DNA of 14,462 nucleotides from JACPHD01 sp964431805 (GTDB taxonomy: Bacteria > Patescibacteriota > Patescibacteriia > Patescibacteriales > GWC2-42-12), in NCBI GenBank assembly GCA_964431805.1, contig CAYSKV010000015.1, positions 1 through 14,462 of the forward strand, written 5' to 3'. The position numbers were made by a program, and so were the translations under genes. Below are positions 5,767 to 13,306 of the stretch, piece after piece. Position 1 is the first letter of the stretch. Each line of letters opens with the position of its first letter. The notes under the pieces were generated by a model that did not search any database, was not told the DNA's origin, and was given only the letters and a program-made list of their open reading frames with translations.

Positions 5767-6726
5767 ATGGAAAAATCAAGCTGTAAAGACTTAGTTATAG
5801 CTATTACTTTTTTATGCAATTCTAGATGTAGAATGTGCAATATTTGGCGTAAAAATATTGCCGGCAATTTAAAGCCAAGCGATTTTAATAAAATACCATC
5901 CGGTTTATCAAATATTAATATTACCGGCGGTGAGCCGTTTTTAAGAAATGATTTAGAAGAAATTTTAGCCGTTTTACATAAAAATAATCCTCAGGCTAAA
6001 ATAATTATTTCTAGTAATGGTTTTGCCACTGAATTAATAATTAAGCAGGTTGAAAAGATAAAAAAAATTATTCCTAATATTGGTGTCGCTTTTTCTTTAG
6101 ACGGTATAGGCGAGAAACATGATGAAATTCGCGGCATTCCCGGCGGTTTTAATAAGGTGATGGCGACCGTTAATGGCTTAAAAAAAATTGGTTTGGAAAA
6201 TATGCGCTTAGCTTTTACTTTAGGCGATTATAATATAGATGAGCTTAAAAAAGTTTATAATTTAAGTCGTGAGTTAGGCATTCAAATGACTTTAGCCGCG
6301 GTTCATTCCGGGGAAAAATATTTTGACGCTGAAAATAAGATAGAGAAAAAATTAGAAATGGCTAAGGCGCTTGATTGGTTAATTGGGCGTGAGTTAAAAA
6401 GTTTTTCGCCAAAAAGATGGGTTAGAGCTTACTTTGCTTTTGGTTTAAAAGAATTTATTTTAAAAGGAAAAAGAATTTTACCTGATTATTCAGGCAAATA
6501 TAATTTATTTATTGATCCGTTCGGGGATATTTACCCGTCTGACGTTTCTAGCGAGAAAATTGGCAATCTAGAAAATGGTCTTAATAATTTAAGACAGGTT
6601 ACAATTGATCAAAATTCAAATTGGATGATTTGTACGGCTAGAGTAGCGATTAAAAAACATTGGCCGAGGTTTGTTTTATGGTTAATAAGAAATAATTTCT
6701 TAACGGTTAGTTATTTATCCCGTTAG
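5767..6726 (+). CDS. Radical SAM enzyme with a degenerate C-terminal cluster region
   Basis: A 319-residue protein. The radical SAM cluster motif is CNSRCRMC (C17, C21, C24, a CX3CX2C), followed by the SAM-binding GGEP motif (54-57), a strand with SSNG (82-85) and FSLDG (109-113). This is the MoaA/PqqE-like arrangement. The C-terminal segment FIDPFGDIYPSD (248-259) matches the start of a SPASM/twitch region, but the usual cysteine is serine (S258). Only C289 remains, so auxiliary iron-sulfur clusters are unlikely. It would cleave SAM to a 5'-deoxyadenosyl radical using one 4Fe-4S cluster; the substrate is unknown. The position between a polysaccharide ligase and a glycosyltransferase suggests modification of a sugar, lipid carrier or surface peptide. 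No SD precedes the ATG, and no terminator separates it from the next gene. Confidence 0.88.
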   Translation: MEKSSCKDLVIAITFLCNSRCRMCNIWRKNIAGNLKPSDFNKIPSGLSNINITGGEPFLRNDLEEILAVLHKNNPQAKIIISSNGFATELIIKQVEKIKKIIPNIGVAFSLDGIGEKHDEIRGIPGGFNKVMATVNGLKKIGLENMRLAFTLGDYNIDELKKVYNLSRELGIQMTLAAVHSGEKYFDAENKIEKKLEMAKALDWLIGRELKSFSPKRWVRAYFAFGLKEFILKGKRILPDYSGKYNLFIDPFGDIYPSDVSSEKIGNLENGLNNLRQVTIDQNSNWMICTARVAIKKHWPRFVLWLIRNNFLTVSYLSR

Positions 6727-6768
6727 AAGTTTTGTAATAAATAGCCGGATATATAACGATAAATATAA

Positions 6769-6797
6769 TTGTCAATGTATTGTTGCAATATTAAATA
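6769..6797 (+). promoter_or_regulatory. Possible promoter ahead of the glycosyltransferase fusion gene
   Basis: TTGTCA (6769-6774) and TAAATA (6792-6797) are 17 bases apart. Transcription would begin near 6804, which coincides with an in-frame ATG at 6804 and leaves 18 bases before the ATG at 6822. The -10 is weak, and readthrough from the radical SAM gene is also possible. Confidence 0.35.
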
Positions 6798-6821
6798 TGT
6801 TTTATGAGAACTTCTATTGGG

Positions 6822-9800
6822 ATGAAGATTCTACAAATAAATAAATTTTATTATAAAAAAGGCGGATCAGAAAGCTATGTTTTTGCTTTATCCGAACTTT
6901 TAGAAAAGGCTGGCCATAAAGTCATCCCTTTTTCTATGGCGGACGAAAAAAATGAAAAGACGCCTTATGAAAAATATTTTTCCGCGCCCGTTAATTTAGA
7001 AAAATTTAATATTAAAGATGCTATAAAATTATTCTATAATCATGAAGCCGCTAGAAGACTAGAAGAATTAATTAAAGCCGAGCGGCCGGATATCGCGCAT
7101 TTACATAATATTTCCCATCAATTGAGCACTTCTATTATTGACGTTTTAAAAAAATATCATATTCCGATCGTGCAGACTTTGCATGATTATAAATTAATTT
7201 GCCCTAACTATAAATTATTTATCGGCGGCCGAGCTTGCTATAAATGTCGTGGCGGAAAGTATTATAATTGCGCGCTTAATAAATGCGTAAAAAACTCGTT
7301 ACCTAAAAGTTTATTAGCGTCGCTAGAAGCTTATTTTTGCTATTGGCGCGGAGTTTATAAAAAAATAGATTTATTTATCGCCCCTAGCAAATTTATGAAA
7401 GATATTTGCGTTAGTTTTGGCATAACCGATAATAAAATAAAAGTGCTTAATAATTTTCAAAATAAAATTATTTCTAGTTCAAGCGCGATTTTAAATGAAC
7501 CATATTTACTTTATTACGGTAGATTATCCGAAGAAAAGGGGATTGAAGTTTTAGTAAAAGCCATGGCTTTAATTAATAAAAATATAAAATTAAAGATTGT
7601 CGGCGAAGGCCCTGATTTTAATAAAATAAGAAATTTAATTAAGAAATTAAATTTAACCGATAGAATAGAAATGCTCGGAGCGAAATACGATCAAGAATTA
7701 AATAATTATGTCGCTAATTCTAACGCCGTTATAGTTCCATCAATTTGGCCGGAAAATTTTCCTTATGTAGTTTTAGAGGCTATGTCGGCCGGTAAGCCGG
7801 TAATTGCTTCGGCTATCGGCGGTTTAAAGGAAATGATCGATGACGGGGAAAACGGTTTTTTATTTGAAACAGGCAACGTTAAAAGTTTAGCGCTCGCCAT
7901 AGATAAATTAAATAATGCTGATCAAGAAATATTAAGTTCGGCCGCCTTATTATCAAGTAAAAAATATCAAGCCGAAAATCATCTTACTAAAATTATAGAA
8001 ATTTATAAGCAACCTATTAATAAAACTTCCTTAAAAAATAATTTGAAAAAATATGTAGCCGTAATTTTTTTATTGGTTTTTTCGTTTTTTATTACCGCTT
8101 CAGCACAGGCTATTTATTCTAAAGATGTTTTTCCTAAAGTAGCTAATTATTATTTGCAGCCGCTTGTGCCAGAGCAACACATCAGCGAGTTATCTAAATA
8201 TGACTTACTCGTGCTTGACGCGGAAGTAGCAGAATTATATCCTGATTTACTGCCTAATATTAAAGCAGCTAATAATCAAGAAAAGATTTTTGCTTATGTG
8301 CCAAGCCAGAGCGTTAATATAGAGGGGATTGGGGAATGGTCTCAGTATAGAGAAAAAAATTATCAAGCCGTTAATAACGGAAATTGGTGGTTACGCGATA
8401 GCGCGAATAACGTTATAAGTTTTGATAAAACTTGGCCGACCATAAAAATAGTGGACGTAGGCAGCGGTTGGAAAAGTTATTTGCCAAATTTCGTAAAAAA
8501 TGAAGTTTTATCTAATGATGGTTGGGATGGAATTTTTTATGACATGGTTTCTCTTAATTTAAATTGGTTAAATAACGGGGATATTGTCATTGCCAATCAA
8601 AATCTTAACGGTAAAGTTAATATGACGGCGGTAAATCAATATTGGACTAAAAATATGAATGAACTGCTCGCCGATACTAAGAGTAAGATTAGTCCGCTAC
8701 CTTTGATTGTAAATCTAGATATTGCCGGCGCTTGTCAAAGCAGAACTGATGGCGAAATGATGGAAAATTTTCCTTCTAAATGGCTAGGTAGCGACGGTTG
8801 GACAAAATTAATGAATGTCTATTTAAATAACAACAACGAAAAATATGCTTATATAATTAATTCAAATTCCGATAATTTAAATGCGCCTAATAATTACCGC
8901 AATATGAGATTTGGTTTAACCAGCGCCTTATTAGGCGATGGTTATTTCTCTTATGATCAAGGCGATCAAAACCATGGTCAAGTTTGGTGGTATGATGAAT
9001 TTAATGTTAATCTTGGCCACGCCGAATCAAAAGCTTATAATTTGCTTGATATGAATAACGTAACCATTAAAGCGGGTTTATGGCGTCGCGATTTTGAAAA
9101 TGGCATAGTTATTAATAATTCAACCTCAGTTGAGCAAATCTATATTTTTAGTAAGGAAGAATTTGAAAAAATTAAAGGTACTCAAGACGTGGTTGTTAAT
9201 AGCGGAGAAAAAATAAATTGGTTTAAATTAAAACCGAATGATGGATTCGTTGCTTTAAAAATTCAAAAAGAAATTGAAAATAATACTTACTTAAATGGCG
9301 GTTTTTTCAGAGTTTTTAACTCAACTGGCGCACAAGTCAGAAATGGTTTTTTCGCTTACCGACCTAATATGGCTAGCTGGGCAAAAATATTAGTTTCAGA
9401 TATTAATAATGACGGCGCTAGGGAAATTTTAGTTGATGGCAATGGTAAAATTTCAGCGCATAAAAATGGCAAGGTTATTTTTTCGGTTAGCCCTTTCGGC
9501 GCTTCTAAAACAGATGTTAGTTTCGCAGTGGCTAGATTAAATAAAGATAAATTAGAAAAACAGATTATTGTCGGCGCTGGCGTCGGCGGCGGTCCGCAGA
9601 TAAGAATTTTTGACGATAAAGGGAAATTGCTTTCCGGAGGATTTTTCGCTTTTGATAAAAATTTTCGTGGTGGCGTTAACGTAGCTGCCGGTGATATAAA
9701 TGGCGACGGCAAAGATGAGATTATCGCTGGCGCTGGCGTCGGCGGCGGTCCGCAGATAAGAATTTTTGACGATAAAGGGAAATTGCTTTCCGGAGGATTT

Positions 9801-10058
9801 TTCGCTTTTGATAAAAATTTTCGTGGTGGCGTTAACGTAGCTGCCGGTGATATAAATGGCGACGGCAAAGATGAGATTATCGCTGGCGCTGGCGTCGGCG
9901 GCGGTCCGCAGATAAGAATTTTTGATGGCAAAGGCAAGTTAATTAATCAATTTTTTGTCACTGATCCAAAGGTTAAACAAGGAGCTTCCGCCTCGGTTTA
10001 CGATATTAATGATGATGGCATCGATGAAATTTTAGTTAGAGTAAATATATTTAATTAA
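6822..10058 (+). CDS. Fusion: GT4 glycosyltransferase, membrane/signal segment, glycosyl-hydrolase-like domain, FG-GAP repeats
   Basis: A 1078-residue protein. Residues 1-400 are a complete GT-B fold glycosyltransferase family 4 enzyme: an N-terminal KGGSESY loop, a Cys-rich insert (C127, C139, C142, C150, C155), YYGRLSEEKG (231-240) and the EX7E motif (E311, E319). Residues 409-430 are a hydrophobic segment after two lysines, ending ASAQA, exactly like a signal peptide with a cleavage site. Residues 434-818 resemble a TIM-barrel putative glycosyl hydrolase (GH114/GHL15-like), with DLLVLDAEVAELYP and DGWDGIFYDM. Residues 825-1078 hold FG-GAP/VCBS repeats with calcium-loop motifs DINNDG (860), DINGDG (958 and 1010) and DINDDG (1061). 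Predicted topology is GT inside, hydrolase and repeats outside. Start 6822 was chosen because relatives begin MKILQIN; ATG 6804 is the alternative. No SD is present. An independent start at TTG 8043, just before the signal-like segment, is conceivable. Confidence 0.85.
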   Translation: MKILQINKFYYKKGGSESYVFALSELLEKAGHKVIPFSMADEKNEKTPYEKYFSAPVNLEKFNIKDAIKLFYNHEAARRLEELIKAERPDIAHLHNISHQLSTSIIDVLKKYHIPIVQTLHDYKLICPNYKLFIGGRACYKCRGGKYYNCALNKCVKNSLPKSLLASLEAYFCYWRGVYKKIDLFIAPSKFMKDICVSFGITDNKIKVLNNFQNKIISSSSAILNEPYLLYYGRLSEEKGIEVLVKAMALINKNIKLKIVGEGPDFNKIRNLIKKLNLTDRIEMLGAKYDQELNNYVANSNAVIVPSIWPENFPYVVLEAMSAGKPVIASAIGGLKEMIDDGENGFLFETGNVKSLALAIDKLNNADQEILSSAALLSSKKYQAENHLTKIIEIYKQPINKTSLKNNLKKYVAVIFLLVFSFFITASAQAIYSKDVFPKVANYYLQPLVPEQHISELSKYDLLVLDAEVAELYPDLLPNIKAANNQEKIFAYVPSQSVNIEGIGEWSQYREKNYQAVNNGNWWLRDSANNVISFDKTWPTIKIVDVGSGWKSYLPNFVKNEVLSNDGWDGIFYDMVSLNLNWLNNGDIVIANQNLNGKVNMTAVNQYWTKNMNELLADTKSKISPLPLIVNLDIAGACQSRTDGEMMENFPSKWLGSDGWTKLMNVYLNNNNEKYAYIINSNSDNLNAPNNYRNMRFGLTSALLGDGYFSYDQGDQNHGQVWWYDEFNVNLGHAESKAYNLLDMNNVTIKAGLWRRDFENGIVINNSTSVEQIYIFSKEEFEKIKGTQDVVVNSGEKINWFKLKPNDGFVALKIQKEIENNTYLNGGFFRVFNSTGAQVRNGFFAYRPNMASWAKILVSDINNDGAREILVDGNGKISAHKNGKVIFSVSPFGASKTDVSFAVARLNKDKLEKQIIVGAGVGGGPQIRIFDDKGKLLSGGFFAFDKNFRGGVNVAAGDINGDGKDEIIAGAGVGGGPQIRIFDDKGKLLSGGFFAFDKNFRGGVNVAAGDINGDGKDEIIAGAGVGGGPQIRIFDGKGKLINQFFVTDPKVKQGASASVYDINDDGIDEILVRVNIFN
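9573..9925 (+). repeat. Perfect 156-bp tandem repeat (about 2.3 copies) inside the FG-GAP region
   Basis: Every base from 9729 to 9925 equals the base 156 positions earlier, so the tract 9573-9925 is a flawless tandem repeat. Divergence begins at 9926 (C to T) on the right and at 9572 on the left. Each unit encodes 52 residues starting GAGVGGGPQIRIFDDKGKLL and including DINGDGKDEI. Identity even at third codon positions implies a very recent duplication, gene conversion or an assembly artefact. The reading frame is kept. Confidence 0.95.
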
Positions 10059-10063
10059 AACAT

Positions 10064-11791
10064 ATGAAAATGATCAACAATTTTATAAACTATTTTAGAG
10101 GAAGATATCATAGGCATTATCGTGAGAAAAAAATTCATCTAGCAGCTGATATTGTTTTGGCTTTAATAATTTTGATTTTAGTAGTATTTGTTATCGCTAT
10201 GAAATTTGGTGATTTTTCTTATAAAAATAGGTTAGCCTTTAAAGTTACTACCGACAGAGAAAAAATTGTCAGCGGGCAAGAGGTAATTTTTGAAGTTAAA
10301 TACACTAATACTTCCAAATTAAGTCTATTAAAAACTAAATTTTCCTTTAATTCTCCTGAAGGCTTTATTTTAAAAGAAGTTTCTCCAGATAATTTTTTTG
10401 ATAAAAAAACTAATAGTTTTGAAATAGGAGATTTAATCCCTGGGGCTAATGGCGCTATTAAAATAAAAGGTATTTTTATCGGCGATCCTGGCAGTAATCA
10501 TGAGGTAATTCTTAATGTAAGTTATTTTTTAAATGATAAATTTGTTAATGAATTATTTACTAAAAATTTTACCGTTGGTTTATCCAGCCTTAAATTAATT
10601 TGGAATAATTCTGGCATTTTATATCGCGGGCAACCGACTACTATGTCTTTTGATTTGCAAAATATAAGCCAATTTGATTTAAGCGACATAGAATTAGATT
10701 TTACTAATTCTGACATTTATTTAAGCGCCGAACAAATTGATAATAAAAATATAAAAATAGAAAAGAACCAGTTTAAAATAAAAGAATTAAAAGCCGGGGC
10801 TTCAATAAGCGTAAATTTTAATTTAACTTATAACGGTGAAAACAATACGGCAGAAGTAAAATTAAACGGTCAAGCCGTTATAGATAATAAAACAATTAAC
10901 CAAATTAATTTAACCGGAGTTTTTGCTATTAAAGAAACTGATTTATCAGTCGCTGTTATTTCAGGCAAGCCGGTTATAGATATTAATGACGATGTTGTCT
11001 ATGAAGTTATTTTAAAGAATGCGGGAGTAAAAAATATAGACAATTTAATTTTAGATTTATCATCGAACAATTCTAGTCATGCTTTGTTCTTAGTGAAAAT
11101 GGAAACTTCGCCTTTTATTAAATTGACTGATAAAAAAATAGTTTTTGATAAAAGTTTGCTACCGGGCGAAACTCAGAAAATTAAAATAATCGCTAAATTT
11201 TCTCGTTCAGAAATTTTAGCTGAAAACGAAGCTCAGCTTAAGCTGGCGGCGCAATATAAAATTGATGGAGCCTCTTTAAAAACATATTATTTGTCCGATA
11301 AATCAAAAATTAAAACCACTTATCAATTTAAGGGGGAGACTAGATATTTTAGTATGTATGGCGATCAGCTTGGCGTTGGACCAATCCCGCCGATGGTTGA
11401 TGTGCCGACTAAGTATTGGATTTTTTTTCAGATTAAAAATCATGGCAATAAATTAACTAATTTTCAAGCCTCGGCCGAATTGCCGGAAGGCGTAATTTGG
11501 TCTGACGAAAGCAGCATGAATAGGGGCTTCCTTACTTTTGATAGGCAAAAAAAAGTTTTTACTTGGCGAATTGATGAAATTAATAATCTTGAAGAAGGTT
11601 GCCGCATAGCCATTGCTTTAACAATTATTCCTAATTCTAGTAATGTTTCTAAGGATATTCCGTTGTTAAAAAATATAAAATATAGTTTTTTTGATAATTT
11701 TACTTCAGAAAATATTGAGAATTCTTTTGGTAATTTAACCAACAATTTATCAAAAGATAACTTCGCGATTATTATGATGAATCATAAATAA
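10064..11791 (+). CDS. Membrane-anchored surface protein with several Ig-like (DUF11/CARDB-type) domains
   Basis: A 575-residue protein starting five bases after the fusion gene ends, so the two are surely co-transcribed. Residues 1-27 are basic (RGRYHRHYREKK) and residues 28-47 are a membrane anchor, giving an N-in, C-out topology without a cleavage site. The rest is a chain of beta-sandwich modules, roughly 59-170, 172-288, 290-385 and 415-560. They show the typical phrases VSGQEVIFEVKYTNTS, GQPTTMSFDLQNIS, DVVYEVILKNAG and PTKYWIFFQIKNHGNKLTNF. These 'nominative' repeats are those of DUF11/CARDB-like surface stalks. Catalytic motifs are absent. It is probably a surface scaffold or adhesin working with the upstream fusion protein. 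No SD precedes the start. Confidence 0.75.
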   Translation: MKMINNFINYFRGRYHRHYREKKIHLAADIVLALIILILVVFVIAMKFGDFSYKNRLAFKVTTDREKIVSGQEVIFEVKYTNTSKLSLLKTKFSFNSPEGFILKEVSPDNFFDKKTNSFEIGDLIPGANGAIKIKGIFIGDPGSNHEVILNVSYFLNDKFVNELFTKNFTVGLSSLKLIWNNSGILYRGQPTTMSFDLQNISQFDLSDIELDFTNSDIYLSAEQIDNKNIKIEKNQFKIKELKAGASISVNFNLTYNGENNTAEVKLNGQAVIDNKTINQINLTGVFAIKETDLSVAVISGKPVIDINDDVVYEVILKNAGVKNIDNLILDLSSNNSSHALFLVKMETSPFIKLTDKKIVFDKSLLPGETQKIKIIAKFSRSEILAENEAQLKLAAQYKIDGASLKTYYLSDKSKIKTTYQFKGETRYFSMYGDQLGVGPIPPMVDVPTKYWIFFQIKNHGNKLTNFQASAELPEGVIWSDESSMNRGFLTFDRQKKVFTWRIDEINNLEEGCRIAIALTIIPNSSNVSKDIPLLKNIKYSFFDNFTSENIENSFGNLTNNLSKDNFAIIMMNHK

Positions 11792-11823
11792 TCTCTAATT
11801 TAAGCCATTAATTTGTTAGCTAC

Positions 11824-11852
11824 TTGACAAATAATTATTAATATGCTAAATT
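11824..11852 (+). promoter_or_regulatory. Promoter for the second glycosyltransferase gene
   Basis: TTGACA (11824-11829) is followed after 17 bases by TAAATT (11847-11852) with an extended -10 TGC (11844-11846). The predicted start near 11859 gives a leader of about 134 bases. The -10 box lies inside the left arm of a 19-bp inverted repeat, which suggests control by a DNA-binding protein. Confidence 0.6.
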
Positions 11853-11932
11853 TATATGTTATTTAAAGACATATTATTTTAGTAAAAGGTTATAATATAT
11901 TAAAAATTAGCCAATATAAATTTAGCATATTA
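11839..11932. repeat. 19-bp perfect inverted repeat, arms 56 bp apart, covering a promoter
   Basis: The left arm, 11839-11857 (TAATATGCTAAATTTATAT), is the exact reverse complement of 11914-11932. The centres are 75 bp apart, close to seven helical turns. The leader also contains the 12-base direct repeat ATTTTAGTAAAA at 11876-11887 and 11969-11980, and TTAGCCAA at 11907-11914 and 11955-11962. If RNA reads through from upstream the arms would form a long stem. From the local promoter only the right arm is transcribed, which favours a DNA-level operator pair. Confidence 0.75.
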
Positions 11933-11992
11933 CTAGTTTAAATAATTTTTCCGTTTAGCCAAAGTAATATTTTAGTAAAATAAGTTAATGTT

Positions 11993-13165
11993 ATGAAAAT
12001 ATATTTTATTGGACAAAAAGGCATACCGTCTAAATTCGGTGGAGTAGAGAAACATGTTGAAGATTTATCAACGCGTTTAGTTAAGGCTGGGCACGAAGTT
12101 TTTGTTTATACTCGAGCTAATTATACTGATAGAAAATTAAAGAAATATCGCGGTGTTAATTTAATTAGTTTGCCGACTTTATCTACTAAGCATTTAGATG
12201 CTATTACTCATACTTTTCGAGCTTGTCTTGATTTAGTTAGGCGCGATGTTGACATTATACATTTTCATTCCATCGGTCCATCGTCTTTAATTTGGTTAGC
12301 TAAATTATTAAAACCTGGCGTACCCATAGTTTTTACTTTTCATACAAAATGCTATGAACATAAAAAATGGGGTTTTTTAGCTAAAATGTATTTAAAATTT
12401 TCTGAAGCAACCGCTTGCCGTTTAGCTGATAGAATTATTACAATTTCTCCGTCGTTGACCGAATATACTAAATCTAAATACGATATCACTTCAGTTTATA
12501 TTCCTAACGGAGTTACTTTACCTAAAGTGATTAAGGCTAATAAAATTAAGCAATGGGGCCTAAAGAAAGATAATTATATTTTAACGGTTACTAGGTTGGT
12601 TGGCCATAAAGGTGTACAATATTTAATCGATGCTTATAAAAAAATAAAAACTAATAAGAAATTAGTTATCGTCGGCGACGGCGCTTATACTGATAATTAT
12701 GTTAAAGAACTTAAAGCGTCGGCCAAAGGCAATAAAAATATAATTTTTACCGGCAATCAAGTCGGCGACGAGTTGGCCGAATTATTTTCTAATGCTTATT
12801 TATTTGTTCAGCCGTCAGAATCAGAAGGTTTATCTATTGCTTTACTTGAGGCTATGTCTTATAAAAAATGCGTCTTAGTCAGCGATATTAAAGAAAATAC
12901 CGATGTAACTAAAAATTGCGGTTTTAGTTTTAAAACTAAAAACGTCAAGAGTTTGCAGATGAAATTAATTTATTTATTAAAACATCCGGCTTTAGTTAAT
13001 AAATACGGTTTATTAGCCAAGGTAGAAGTTAATAAAAATTATAATTGGTCAAAATTAGTTATTGCTACGGCGAAAATTTATCGCCAAACTTTAGCTAATT
13101 TCAGTAAGCAGGAAAATCATTTTTTCAGATTAAAGTTAGCAAAGAGAATAGCAATGTTTTTTTAA
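11993..13165 (+). CDS. Glycosyltransferase family 4, rhamnosyltransferase-like
   Basis: A 390-residue GT-B enzyme. The N-terminus MKIYFIGQKGIPSKFGGVEK matches the DUF1972-type start seen in rhamnosyltransferases and related GT4 enzymes, with the GG (16-17) nucleotide-sugar loop. IIHFHSIGPSS (88-98) and FTFHTKCYEHKKWG (114-127) form the acceptor side. YIPNGV (169-174), TRLVGHKG (200-207), VIVGDG (225-230) and the EX7E motif (E278, E286, within SESEGLSIALLEAM) form the donor side. It would transfer a sugar from a nucleotide-sugar donor to a lipid-linked glycan at the inner membrane face. It has its own promoter, a long leader with an inverted repeat, no SD and its own terminator. Leucine is mostly TTA. 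The exact sugar cannot be read from sequence. Confidence 0.9.
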   Translation: MKIYFIGQKGIPSKFGGVEKHVEDLSTRLVKAGHEVFVYTRANYTDRKLKKYRGVNLISLPTLSTKHLDAITHTFRACLDLVRRDVDIIHFHSIGPSSLIWLAKLLKPGVPIVFTFHTKCYEHKKWGFLAKMYLKFSEATACRLADRIITISPSLTEYTKSKYDITSVYIPNGVTLPKVIKANKIKQWGLKKDNYILTVTRLVGHKGVQYLIDAYKKIKTNKKLVIVGDGAYTDNYVKELKASAKGNKNIIFTGNQVGDELAELFSNAYLFVQPSESEGLSIALLEAMSYKKCVLVSDIKENTDVTKNCGFSFKTKNVKSLQMKLIYLLKHPALVNKYGLLAKVEVNKNYNWSKLVIATAKIYRQTLANFSKQENHFFRLKLAKRIAMFF

Positions 13166-13198
13166 GATTAATTAAGATAATAAAAATTTAAAATATTT

Positions 13199-13230
13199 AA
13201 CGATATTAAGGGGGATTAATATCGTTTTTT
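13199..13230 (+). terminator. Intrinsic terminator with GGGGGA loop
   Basis: AACGATATTAA (13199-13209) pairs perfectly with TTAATATCGTT (13216-13226), and the T tract runs to 13230. The six-base loop GGGGGA is strikingly purine-rich and looks like a displayed SD sequence, but no start codon follows in a useful position. It ends the polysaccharide block. Confidence 0.85.
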
Positions 13231-13290
13231 ATATATAAAAAAGAGGAGGGCTTGTAGCTCATTACAATAAAATATTAACAATACTAATAT

Positions 13291-13296
13291 AGGAGG
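13291..13296 (+). promoter_or_regulatory. Ribosome binding site of the second lipoprotein gene
   Basis: AGGAGG ends ten bases before ATG 13307. A second SD-like string, GAGGAGGG (13243-13250), lies upstream with no usable reading frame after it. No convincing promoter is visible between the terminator at 13230 and this site. Confidence 0.75.
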
Positions 13297-13306
13297 AAAG
13301 AAGATT

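Noticed and set aside
9573..9925. Regular repeats as a CRISPR array
   Set aside because: Units are 156 bp, contiguous without spacers, in frame and encode FG-GAP protein repeats.
9356..9937. 193-codon open frame on the minus strand
   Set aside because: It is the mirror of the FG-GAP repeats, is Pro-rich and repetitive with no start signal, and owes its length to the G+C-rich repeat.
13243..13258. SD-like GAGGAGGG followed by TTG as a leader peptide
   Set aside because: The TTG is followed directly by TAG and no other start lies within reach, so no peptide can be made.
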